In this document: positions 1 to 7,529 of the stretch, piece by piece
Numbering within the stretch: position 1 is the first letter of the stretch
Layout: every line of letters begins with the position of its first letter
Assembly (NCBI GenBank): GCA_017526745.1
Contig: JAFXQX010000003.1
Coordinates: 1-33,026 of the forward strand
Length of the DNA stretch: 33,026 nucleotides
Direction of reading: 5' to 3'
DNA from: Lachnospiraceae bacterium
GTDB lineage: Bacteria; Bacillota; Clostridia; Lachnospirales; Lachnospiraceae
Made by a program: the position numbers and the translations under genes
The notes under the pieces: model-generated
The model's input: only the letters and a program-made list of their open reading frames with translations
The model's database searches: none
What the model was told of the DNA's origin: nothing

Positions 1-59
1 ACAGGGGGACGGAGGTATTGTCTCAAGAAATTGAGACAATACCTCCGTCCCCCTGTCTC
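1..59. repeat. REP-like perfect palindrome
   Basis: A 26-bp arm at 1-26 is the exact reverse complement of 31-56, separated by a GAAA loop. The right half contains a unit running from GAGACA to TGTCTC around a CCGTCCCC core (33-59). A degenerate second copy of the outer part (CTCCGTCCGCCTGTCTC, 62-78) follows at once. Short palindromes with a CCGTCCCC core and GAC/GTC ends are common in Clostridia and resemble REP elements moved by RAYT transposases; that family link is from memory. No transposase is present here. The frame of the membrane protein on the minus strand passes straight through it. Confidence 0.8.
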
Positions 60-641
60 ACTCCGTCCGCCTGTCTCATTTCCGGTAAGAAAATATGAGC
101 CTGCGAGTATGCCTGAAACGCTCAGGAATGAAAGGCAGGTGCTGCCTATCACGGAGTGCATCCTGACACGTGCAGTGGATGCATCCGGCTTGGAGATATA
201 GCTCCACCTGTACGCCCAATCACAGTAAAACTGAGGAGCGAACGCATACAGAACTATCCCGAGGACTCCGAGAAAGATCACGGAAGCGGCAAAATACCCG
301 TACCATCTGCCCTTGAGCTTTCCGGCACTTCTTCCGGCAAAGTAAAATACCATCGGAAATGTAGAGGATACAAACTCACTCGTGTATACCGACAAGGGAT
401 ACCCGCCCTGCATCAGCCAGATGACCGACAGGACCTGGTAAAAGAACAGTACGGCAACAGCCGCATCGGCTAAGCACAAAATGCGGATATTGCCCGATGC
501 GATCAAAGAGACCAGAACGGCAAAGATCAGTACGGCGCCCGCAATGCCCGGGCGCATGGCATCCGTAAGAAGCGTTGCCGCATAGCAAAGCGCGGCAAAA
601 ACATAATATAAAGCTGGAATATATGCAAGTTTATCCTTCAT
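1..641 (-). CDS. Partial polytopic membrane protein, possibly O-antigen ligase/polymerase-like
   Basis: An open minus-strand frame starts with ATG at 641, 9 bases after the hemW stop, and has no stop before the window edge (213 codons seen). About five hydrophobic helices are visible, near residues 7-26, 34-52, 54-78, 113-131 and 178-196. The stretch TARVRMHSVIGS before the last helix resembles the Arg-rich loop of Wzy/WaaL-type polymerases, but that is only a resemblance. The last 20 or so codons lie in REP-like sequence, giving two near-identical Gly-Gly-Arg segments (ETGGRS, ETGGRR) and then the palindrome. The real C-terminus may therefore be lost or replaced. There is no good Shine-Dalgarno sequence, so it may be translated by coupling to hemW. 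Confidence 0.65.
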   Translation of the reverse strand, partial: MKDKLAYIPALYYVFAALCYAATLLTDAMRPGIAGAVLIFAVLVSLIASGNIRILCLADAAVAVLFFYQVLSVIWLMQGGYPLSVYTSEFVSSTFPMVFYFAGRSAGKLKGRWYGYFAASVIFLGVLGIVLYAFAPQFYCDWAYRWSYISKPDASTARVRMHSVIGSTCLSFLSVSGILAGSYFLTGNETGGRSETGGRRYCLNFLRQYLRPP

Positions 642-650
642 GGTCTTCGT

Positions 651-1778
651 CTATTTAAGAAATCTCGAGAATACGTAGTTTCCGTAATCTATCCCGAGAT
701 CGGTCAGCGTGAGCGAACTGCTCCCTTCGTATATCAGCCCCTGGGCCGCAAGATCATCGATCACATCACCGTAGAGCGATCTGACCGTTACTCCGAACCT
801 CTTAACAAACTTGTCGGTATCCACCCCGTCCATCATGCGCAGTCCCAGGTAAATCGTCTCCTCGATCATCTCGTCCTTTGTCAGGACACTGCTCTCTTCC
901 TTGGTAAGCGGGTCGGCAAGATACGCGGCCATATCGGTCGTGTTACGGTTCCTCTCGTCTCCCGTAGGTGCGGGGATGCATGAACTTGCCCCGAGTCCGA
1001 CCCCGAGATAGTATTCCCTCTTCCAGTAACCGCTGTTGTGCCGGCTCTCATATCCGGGCTTGGCAAAGTTGGATATCTCGTAATGCCTGTATCCCCGGTC
1101 CTTTAACATATCGACAGTCATCCAGTACAGTTTTCTCTCGTTCTCCTCGCCGACGACAGGTCCCTCTATATCATTGAACCTTTCGTAAAAGGGCGTGCCC
1201 TTTTCGATCGAAAGAGAGTATGCGCTTATGTGCTCGCATTCAAGCTGCGTGATCCTCTCGATAGTCTGTGCGAGAGAGTTTTCGGTCTGTCCCGGGAATG
1301 CGGTCATGATATCGACATTTATGTTTGAAAATCCCGACTGCCTTGCATCGGAATAGCACTCGAGAAAATCCTCGAACGAGTGTATCCTTCCGAGAAATGC
1401 AAGTTCGCTCTTATGGATCGACTGCAATCCTATCGACAACCTGTTAAATCCGAGGTTGGCAAGGAAATGGACCTTGTCCCTGGCGCTTCCGGGATTTACC
1501 TCGATCGTTATCTCGGCACTTCTGTCGATCCGAAACTCTTTGCCGATCACATTGAATATCGACTCGAGCTGCCGTACGGTAAGCACTGACGGAGTGCCTC
1601 CGCCGAAGTATATGGTGGACAGTGCTCCTCTTCTTCCGAACAGCTGGGCTCTTTGCGTGATCTCCTTTATGAGCGCGTTAACATACTGCTCCCTTACGCT
1701 CTCATCCGCGGGACCGGAGAGAAAATCACAATAATTGCATTTTCTTAAGCAAAACGGTATATGTACGTACAGCTGCAC
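651..1778 (-). CDS. hemW: HemW-type radical SAM heme chaperone
   Basis: This 375-residue protein belongs to the HemW family, once annotated as oxygen-independent coproporphyrinogen oxidase. It is expected to bind a 4Fe-4S cluster and SAM and to deliver heme. The radical SAM cysteines C10, C14 and C17 sit in PFCLRKCNYCDF, next to the second Cys pattern typical of HemW. The glycine-rich YFGGGTPS motif follows near residue 58, and the HNSGYWK motif seen in HemW proteins is in the C-terminal half. The start is GTG, two bases after the lepA stop, with GAGGAG about 10 bases upstream inside lepA. The lepA-hemW order is conserved in Firmicutes. Length is normal for the family. Genuine heme loading is not shown by sequence. 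Confidence 0.93.
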   Translation of the reverse strand: MQLYVHIPFCLRKCNYCDFLSGPADESVREQYVNALIKEITQRAQLFGRRGALSTIYFGGGTPSVLTVRQLESIFNVIGKEFRIDRSAEITIEVNPGSARDKVHFLANLGFNRLSIGLQSIHKSELAFLGRIHSFEDFLECYSDARQSGFSNINVDIMTAFPGQTENSLAQTIERITQLECEHISAYSLSIEKGTPFYERFNDIEGPVVGEENERKLYWMTVDMLKDRGYRHYEISNFAKPGYESRHNSGYWKREYYLGVGLGASSCIPAPTGDERNRNTTDMAAYLADPLTKEESSVLTKDEMIEETIYLGLRMMDGVDTDKFVKRFGVTVRSLYGDVIDDLAAQGLIYEGSSSLTLTDLGIDYGNYVFSRFLK

Positions 1779-1780
1779 TG

Positions 1781-3586
1781 TTAATTCTCCTCAAGCTTGA
1801 GAACGCTCATGAACGCCTTCTGGGGTATCTCCACGTTTCCTATCTGGCGCATGCGCTTCTTGCCTTCTTTCTGTTTCTCAAGAAGTTTCTTCTTACGCGT
1901 TATATCACCGCCGTAACACTTGGCAAGGACATCCTTGCGCATTGCCTTTACGGTCTCACGCGCGATGATGCGGCCTCCGACCGCAGCCTGTATCGGTATC
2001 TCAAACAAGTGCCTGGGTATCTCGTCCTTGAGCTTTTCACACATCTTTCTTCCGCGTTCATATGCGCTGTCGGAATGCACGATGAACGAAAGGGCATCGA
2101 CTTCTTCACGGTTCACGAGTATGTCCAGCTTGACGAGGCTTGACTGCTCATAACCTTTAAGTTCATAATCGAACGAAGCATAACCTTTGGACCGTGATTT
2201 TAGGGCATCGAAAAAATCATATATGATCTCATTGAGCGGCAGCTCGTATTTCAGCAATGCGCGCGACTGCTCAATGTATTCCATCGAAAGATAGCGTCCG
2301 CGTCTGGTCTGGCAAAGATCCATGATCGGTCCGACATAATCCTTGGCCACCATGATCTCCGCTGAAACGATCGGTTCCTCCATATGCTCTATCTCGGAAG
2401 GATCCGGAAGATTCGTCGGATTGGTAAGGTCAAACGATGTACCGTCTGTCTTGTAGACCTTATAGACAACACTGGGGGCGGTGGTCACAAGATCGAGATT
2501 ATATTCTCTCTCGAGACGCTCCTGGATGATCTCCAGATGAAGGAGCCCCAGGAATCCGCACCGGAATCCGAAACCAAGCGCCACGCTCGTCTCGGGTTCG
2601 TAATTAAGGGATGCGTCGTTAAGCTGCAGTTTTTCAAGCGCATCGCGAAGATCGGGATATCTTGCACCGTCGGCGGGATACACTCCGCAGAAGACCATTG
2701 ACAGGACCTTCTTGTATCCGGGAAGGGCCTCATCGCACGGCCTGTCATCATCGGTTATCGTATCACCGACCATCGTATCCCTTACGTTCTTGATCGATGC
2801 GGTAAGGTACCCGACCATTCCCGCAGACAATTCGTCACACGGTATGAACTGGCCCGCACCAAAAGTCCCGACCTCTACGACCTCGGCCACGGCGCCCGTT
2901 GCCATCATGCGTACATGCGTTCCGCGCGAAACCTTCCCGTCCATGATCCTGAAGAACACAATAACGCCCTTGTAAGGGTCATATACCGAATCAAAGATAA
3001 GAGCCTTAAGGGGCTTTGATGCATCCCCTTTCGGGGCAGGTACCTTCTGTACCACGGCTTCAAGCACGTCATCTATCCCGATGCCCATCTTGGCGGATAT
3101 CTTCGGAGCATCCTGCGCTTCGATCCCGATCACATCCTCGATCTCGTTTATGACTCTTTCCGGTTCCGCGGAAGGAAGGTCGATCTTGTTTATAACGGGA
3201 ACAACGTCAAGATCATGATCCAGGGCAAGATAGACGTTTGCAAGAGTCTGCGCCTCGATCCCCTGGGCCGCGTCAACGACAAGTATGGCCCCGTCGCACG
3301 CCGCAAGGGACCTTGATACCTCATAGTTAAAATCAACATGACCGGGTGTATCGATAAGGTTGAAGATATACTCTTCCCCGTTCTTTGCCTTGTACACCGT
3401 CCGCACTGCCTGGGACTTGATCGTGATGCCGCGCTCTCTTTCAAGGTCCATGTTGTCAAGGACCTGCTCGGACATCTCACGCTGGGTCAGCAGTCCCGTG
3501 CGCTCGATGATACGGTCTGCAAGAGTTGATTTTCCGTGATCTATATGTGCAATTATGCAGAAATTCCTGATATGATCCTGATTCAT
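1781..3586 (-). CDS. lepA: Elongation factor 4 (LepA), translational GTPase
   Basis: The 601-residue protein is a full-length LepA/EF-4, a ribosome-binding GTPase that affects translocation and initiation. G1 is AHIDHGKST (residues 13-21), G3 is DTPGHVDF, and G4 is [13 protein letters not shown]. The EF-G-like domains and the basic C-terminal domain specific to LepA follow ([19 protein letters not shown] near the end). The ATG at 3586 lacks a clear Shine-Dalgarno sequence, which is odd for so conserved a gene. The hairpin at 3629-3664 lies between it and rpsT. It is probably co-transcribed with rpsT and hemW from the promoter at 4000-4028, with the hairpin reducing read-through. Confidence 0.98.
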   Translation of the reverse strand: MNQDHIRNFCIIAHIDHGKSTLADRIIERTGLLTQREMSEQVLDNMDLERERGITIKSQAVRTVYKAKNGEEYIFNLIDTPGHVDFNYEVSRSLAACDGAILVVDAAQGIEAQTLANVYLALDHDLDVVPVINKIDLPSAEPERVINEIEDVIGIEAQDAPKISAKMGIGIDDVLEAVVQKVPAPKGDASKPLKALIFDSVYDPYKGVIVFFRIMDGKVSRGTHVRMMATGAVAEVVEVGTFGAGQFIPCDELSAGMVGYLTASIKNVRDTMVGDTITDDDRPCDEALPGYKKVLSMVFCGVYPADGARYPDLRDALEKLQLNDASLNYEPETSVALGFGFRCGFLGLLHLEIIQERLEREYNLDLVTTAPSVVYKVYKTDGTSFDLTNPTNLPDPSEIEHMEEPIVSAEIMVAKDYVGPIMDLCQTRRGRYLSMEYIEQSRALLKYELPLNEIIYDFFDALKSRSKGYASFDYELKGYEQSSLVKLDILVNREEVDALSFIVHSDSAYERGRKMCEKLKDEIPRHLFEIPIQAAVGGRIIARETVKAMRKDVLAKCYGGDITRKKKLLEKQKEGKKRMRQIGNVEIPQKAFMSVLKLEEN

Positions 3587-3628
3587 ATTATCTGTATTGC
3601 GATCTACCGTACATCCGTCATATATAAG

Positions 3629-3664
3629 AAGGAGATACTCACATGACGGTATGAGTATCTCCTT
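3629..3664 (-). terminator. Hairpin between rpsT and lepA
   Basis: A 13-bp perfect stem (AAGGAGATACTCA at 3629-3641 against TGAGTATCTCCTT at 3652-3664) closes a 10-base loop. On the minus-strand transcript it is followed by CTTATATAT, a weak U tract. It sits 24 bases after the rpsT stop and could be a leaky terminator or mRNA-processing hairpin, letting rpsT be made in excess over lepA. Confidence 0.55.
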
Positions 3665-3687
3665 ACATTATATATTCATTACAATAT

Positions 3688-3951
3688 TTATGCCATCTTA
3701 TTTACACAGGCAGCAAGACGTGAGATCTTTCTTGATACCGTGTTCTTGTGGTAGATACCCTTTGAGCAGGCTCTGTTAAGCTCACCTGTAGCTACGCGAA
3801 GTGCTTCAGCTGCAGCTTCCTTATCGCCTGATTCAACAGACTGGTATACTTTCTTAACATATGTCTTAACCTTGGACCTGATCGCTTTATTGCGCTCGGT
3901 CTTGGTGTTGATGACAAGTATCCTCTTCTTTGCGGATTTAATGTTTGCCAC
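3688..3951 (-). CDS. rpsT: 30S ribosomal protein S20
   Basis: S20 binds 16S rRNA in the small subunit. The protein is 87 residues when started at the GTG at 3951, reading (M)ANIKSAKKR as in other S20 proteins. It is Lys/Arg-rich and helical, with the typical ending SRKISRLAACVNKMA. GGAGGT lies six bases upstream of this GTG, whereas the in-frame ATG at 3993 would add a 14-residue extension not seen in the family and would sit upstream of the probable transcription start. The rpsT-lepA-hemW order is the usual Firmicute arrangement, here without the gpr/spoIIP genes that often intervene. Confidence 0.96.
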   Translation of the reverse strand: MANIKSAKKRILVINTKTERNKAIRSKVKTYVKKVYQSVESGDKEAAAEALRVATGELNRACSKGIYHKNTVSRKISRLAACVNKMA

Positions 3952-3999
3952 AGTCTTACCTCCAATCTCATATAATATGGAACTTTGAGACACTCGAAT

Positions 4000-4028
4000 A
4001 TTCTATAAGTTTTGCCAACGTATGTCAA
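4000..4028 (-). promoter_or_regulatory. Sigma-A promoter of rpsT
   Basis: On the minus strand TTGACA (4028-4023) is followed after 17 bases by TAGAAT (4005-4000). This is close to the housekeeping consensus and lies about 50 bases upstream of the rpsT GTG. It probably drives rpsT, lepA, hemW and the membrane protein. Confidence 0.85.
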
Positions 4029-4043
4029 TACATAATTTGATCA

Positions 4044-5267
4044 TTATTTGACCAATTCTTCTTCGGATCCCATATCCTCGTCATAATCATCGGGATCCGT
4101 GGGCTCCTCGAGCTCTTTTGCCGCCTCTTTACGCTTCGCCTCTTCCTCGGCCTGCTTCTCCTCGGCGCGCTTTACCGCTTCCTCGGTCCGCTTTCTGGCC
4201 TCCTCGGCTTTCTTTTTCTCCTCCTCGGTCTTTTTGGCCTGGGCGGCACGTCTTGCGGTAACAACCGGATCTTCTTCGGGATCCGAATCGACCCTTTCGA
4301 CCTCATAGGGGTATTTCAAGTTCCATGCGCCCCTTATGTTGTCCATGAGCTGCATCATGTATAGAGTCTCAATATGAGGCATTTCCGGGCATTCGATCAT
4401 GCCCTCCTCTACAGCTTTTATCGCTGATATGACCTCGTATTCATAACCCGTCACCTGGGTCGGCGCTGCATATTCGGCAACAACCCTTCGCTCCAGGTTG
4501 TACACGCGCATGGCTTCGAAATTGTTTATATTGTCGATCTCTATATAGCCGTTCGTTCCGTTGATGAGGCCCCGTCTGTCGGTCTGGGCCAGCATCGTCG
4601 CATAAAGCGTTGCCATCCTGCCGTCGCGGTATGACAGCATTATCGTCTCCTGCGCATCGACGCCCGAACGGTATCTTATACAGTTTGCGGCTATGGATTC
4701 GATATCATTTCCGAACACCATCGATGCAAAGTTCAATACATAAACACCCAGGTCGAGCAGAGCGCCCCCGCACAGAGCCGGGTTAACGAGTCTGTTATTG
4801 TGTTCAAGGGGATATCCGAGATTTGCACAAAGCGATGTCGGACGTCCTATGATACCGGAGTTTACGACCTCGCGGATCTTTTCCGCCATAGGCATGTATC
4901 TGATCCACATCGCTTCCGTAAGAAGGAGACCCTTGGACTCCGCCATGCGAAGGACTTCCTCGGCCTGCCTGGCATTTGCGGTAAAGGCCTTCTCGCACAG
5001 CACATGCTTTCCGTGATCGAGGCACATCCTGATATGCTCGTAATGATGCGAATGAGGCGTTGCGATATACACGAGCGAAACGTCCGGATCTTCAAGCATG
5101 TCTGTATATGAGCCGTACGCTTTTACGAATCCGAACTTGTCGGCAAATACCTGTGCCTTATTCCTGTCACGCGATGCGACCGCATAGCACGTCACATTTT
5201 TAAGCGGCTGGAGTGTTGTTGCCATGGTCCCGGCAATATTGCCGGCGCCAAGGATCGATACATTCAT
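4044..5267 (-). CDS. Gfo/Idh/MocA oxidoreductase with long charged C-terminal tail
   Basis: This 407-residue protein has an N-terminal Rossmann fold (SILGAGNIAGT, residues 4-14) for NAD(P) and the family's CEK motif at 91-93, followed by an alpha/beta domain. By its CEKAFTANARQAEEV and EAMWIRYMP segments it resembles the dihydrodiol/sugar dehydrogenase branch; the substrate cannot be told. Family members are usually about 320-340 residues. Residues 327-407 are an added tail of Lys/Glu/Ala helical repeats (KKTEEEKKKAEEARKR and similar), probably a single long charged helix or coiled coil, ending in an acidic segment. Its ATG overlaps the TGA of the NYN gene (ATGA), indicating translational coupling. 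Confidence 0.88.
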   Translation of the reverse strand: MNVSILGAGNIAGTMATTLQPLKNVTCYAVASRDRNKAQVFADKFGFVKAYGSYTDMLEDPDVSLVYIATPHSHHYEHIRMCLDHGKHVLCEKAFTANARQAEEVLRMAESKGLLLTEAMWIRYMPMAEKIREVVNSGIIGRPTSLCANLGYPLEHNNRLVNPALCGGALLDLGVYVLNFASMVFGNDIESIAANCIRYRSGVDAQETIMLSYRDGRMATLYATMLAQTDRRGLINGTNGYIEIDNINNFEAMRVYNLERRVVAEYAAPTQVTGYEYEVISAIKAVEEGMIECPEMPHIETLYMMQLMDNIRGAWNLKYPYEVERVDSDPEEDPVVTARRAAQAKKTEEEKKKAEEARKRTEEAVKRAEEKQAEEEAKRKEAAKELEEPTDPDDYDEDMGSEEELVK

Positions 5268-6169
5268 CTGCTGCCCTTTCTGCTGACGGTGTTGTTTCTG
5301 ACAACAAGTCCGTCCATGTCCTTTACGAACTGGGAGAACCTGCTGTACTGGTAGTCGCTTATCTTGAATGTGGGATATTTCTTCTCGATCTTACGCTTTA
5401 ATTCGGGAAGGCTCATCGTCTTACCTGCGGATCTCTTCAATATATCCGAAACCAGCTTTACGATCTGGTCCTTCGACACTTCGCTCTCCTTGCGGGTAAC
5501 GGTGATCGAATTGCCGTGCTGTGTCAGTGTCAGCCCGTCAATGCTCTCCAGGAACTTGGAAAGCTTTGAATAGCCGTAGTTTCTGACGTCAAAGTCGGCA
5601 TGCCTGTTCGACAGTTTGTTGCCGAGTTCTCCCACCGTGGTCTCACGGTCATTGGCCTCATTGTCGATCAGTATCTTCATGATCGAATCCTCTACATCCT
5701 CGCGCGATATATCCGACTGGTTTTCCTCATCGGCCGCAAGAACCTCGAGATACTTGAACATGGTACAACTTGTACGGAAGGCCTCAACGGTCTTCTTTTC
5801 GCCCATTCCGACAACGAGCATGCCCGCTTCGCGAAGGCGTGATGCAAGGCGCGTAAAATCACTGTCCGAGCTTACTATGCAGAACCCGTCAACCTTGCCC
5901 GAATACAGTATGTCCATCGCATCGATTATCATTGCCGAATCGGTTGAGTTCTTGCCCTGCGTATAACTGTAGGTCTGCATCGGTGTGATCGAGTTCTTGA
6001 GGACCTCTTCCTTCCAGCCCTTTAAAACAGGATTGGTCCAGTCACCGTATGCACGCTTGTACGTAGCGATCCCGTAGTTGCTTATCTCATCGAGGACTAC
6101 CTTGATGTATTTGATCGAAATGTTCTCGGCATCTATGAGAACCGCCAGTCTTCTTTCCTGTCCTTCCAT
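5264..6169 (-). CDS. NYN-domain protein with two C-terminal LOTUS (OST-HTH) domains
   Basis: Residues 7-145 form a NYN (LabA/DUF88) PIN-like domain with the expected acidic residues: D13 in LIDAEN, D77 in STDSAMIIDAMD, and D102 and D104 in SSDSDF. NYN domains are often metal-dependent RNA nucleases. Two winged-helix LOTUS/OST-HTH units follow at about 157-227 and 234-297, both ending in the family's SxLSKFLESIDG or SRFSQFVKDMDG pattern. LOTUS domains bind RNA, in some cases G-rich RNA. The combination points to RNA decay or processing in the cytoplasm. AGGAG stands six bases before the ATG. The gene follows serS after 41 bases and overlaps the oxidoreductase by four. Target and activity are unknown. 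Confidence 0.88.
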   Translation of the reverse strand: MEGQERRLAVLIDAENISIKYIKVVLDEISNYGIATYKRAYGDWTNPVLKGWKEEVLKNSITPMQTYSYTQGKNSTDSAMIIDAMDILYSGKVDGFCIVSSDSDFTRLASRLREAGMLVVGMGEKKTVEAFRTSCTMFKYLEVLAADEENQSDISREDVEDSIMKILIDNEANDRETTVGELGNKLSNRHADFDVRNYGYSKLSKFLESIDGLTLTQHGNSITVTRKESEVSKDQIVKLVSDILKRSAGKTMSLPELKRKIEKKYPTFKISDYQYSRFSQFVKDMDGLVVRNNTVSRKGSR

Positions 6170-6210
6170 ATATATCTCCTGCCTTGTGCCGGCACCCGAG
6201 TTTGATGATC

Positions 6211-7497
6211 TTAGTGTTTGGGAACCAGCTTTTCCATTCCGCCCATGTAAGGACGCAGAACCTCCGGGATGCTCACCGTGCCGTCTGCATTCAGATTGTT
6301 CTCAAGGAATGCGATCAGCATGCGGGGAGGAGCGACAACCGTATTGTTGAGCGTGTGCGCAAAATACTTGTCGTCCTTTGCGTTGACCCTGATGCGCAGT
6401 CTTCTTGCCTGGGCATCGCCGAGGTTTGAACAGCTTCCCACTTCGAAGTATTTCTTCTGTCTCGGAGACCATGCCTCCACATCGTATGACTTTACCTTCA
6501 GGTCCGCGAGGTCTCCCGAACAGCACTCTATCGTGCGGACGGGGATATCGAGCGATCTGAACAGATCGACCGTGTTCTGCCAGAGCTTGTCAAACCACAT
6601 CGGGCTTTCCTCCGGACGGCAGACAACGATCATCTCCTGTTTCTCAAACTGGTGGATCCTGTAGACACCACGCTCCTCGATCCCGTGTGCTCCCTTTTCC
6701 TTCCTGAAGCACGGGCTGTAACTTGTGAGCGTTCTGGGAAGCGTATCCTCGTCAAGTATCTGATCGATGAACTTTCCTATCATCGAATGCTCACTCGTTC
6801 CGATAAGATAGAGATCCTCGCCCTCGATTTTGTACATCATCGCATCCATCTCGTCAAAGCTCATGACGCCCGTTACGACGCTGCTTCTGATCATGAACGG
6901 AGGCACGCAGTAGGTGAAGCCTCTGTCTATCATAAAATCCCTTGCATAGCTGATCACGGCCGAGTGAAGCCGTGCGATATCGCCCATCAGATAATAGAAT
7001 CCGTTCCCGGCAACTCTTCCGGCACTGTCAAGATCGATACCGTCAAAGGTTTCCATGATCTGTGTGTGATAAGGCACCTCAAAATCTGGAACTACGGGCT
7101 CTCCGAACTTCTTTACTTCAACGTTCTCGGAGTCATCCTTTCCGATCGGAACGCTCGGATCGATTATATTCGGGATCGTGTACATGATCTTGCGGATCTC
7201 GTCAGCGACCGGTGCCTCGACTCCTTCAAGTTCCGAAAGTCTTTCGGCATCCTTTGCCACTTCTTCCTTGACCTTTTCGGCTTCTTCCTTTTTGCCCTCT
7301 TTCATGAGAGCACCTATCTGTTTGGATAAAACGTTCTTGCGGGCCCTAAGGTCATCGCGCTCCTGCTGCATGTTGCGGCGCATCTCGTCCAGTTCGATAA
7401 CCTTGTCGACAAGAGGGAGCTTTTCATCCTGAAACTTGTTTTTGATGTTCTGTCTTACTATGTCCGGATTTTCCCGGAGGAATTTCATATCCAGCAT
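6211..7497 (-). CDS. serS: Seryl-tRNA synthetase
   Basis: This class II synthetase charges tRNA-Ser (and tRNA-Sec). Its 428 residues match the usual bacterial length. The N-terminal antiparallel coiled coil (about 28-105) that holds the tRNA long arm is rich in Lys/Glu/Arg. The active-site pieces GTSEHSMIG, FRKEKGAHG (motif 2) and GSCSNLGDAQARRLRIR (motif 3) are intact. Two starts are possible: the ATG at 7497 (MLDMKF) and one three codons later; AAGGAG is 13 bases from the first. It follows carB by 32 bases and has no T-box leader of its own, so it depends on upstream transcription. Confidence 0.98.
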   Translation of the reverse strand: MLDMKFLRENPDIVRQNIKNKFQDEKLPLVDKVIELDEMRRNMQQERDDLRARKNVLSKQIGALMKEGKKEEAEKVKEEVAKDAERLSELEGVEAPVADEIRKIMYTIPNIIDPSVPIGKDDSENVEVKKFGEPVVPDFEVPYHTQIMETFDGIDLDSAGRVAGNGFYYLMGDIARLHSAVISYARDFMIDRGFTYCVPPFMIRSSVVTGVMSFDEMDAMMYKIEGEDLYLIGTSEHSMIGKFIDQILDEDTLPRTLTSYSPCFRKEKGAHGIEERGVYRIHQFEKQEMIVVCRPEESPMWFDKLWQNTVDLFRSLDIPVRTIECCSGDLADLKVKSYDVEAWSPRQKKYFEVGSCSNLGDAQARRLRIRVNAKDDKYFAHTLNNTVVAPPRMLIAFLENNLNADGTVSIPEVLRPYMGGMEKLVPKH

Positions 7498-7529
7498 ATG
7501 TTATGTTCATCTCCTTACTGACTATGCTT

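Noticed and set aside
1-78. CRISPR repeats
   Set aside because: Only one palindrome and a degenerate partial copy, with no regular spacers and no cas genes.
6652-7329. A 225-codon plus-strand frame opposite serS
   Set aside because: Entirely antisense to an intact, strongly conserved serS; no supporting start signal.
7498-7529. T-box leader for serS
   Set aside because: Only 32 bases separate serS from carB, too short for a T-box, and no T-box sequence is seen.
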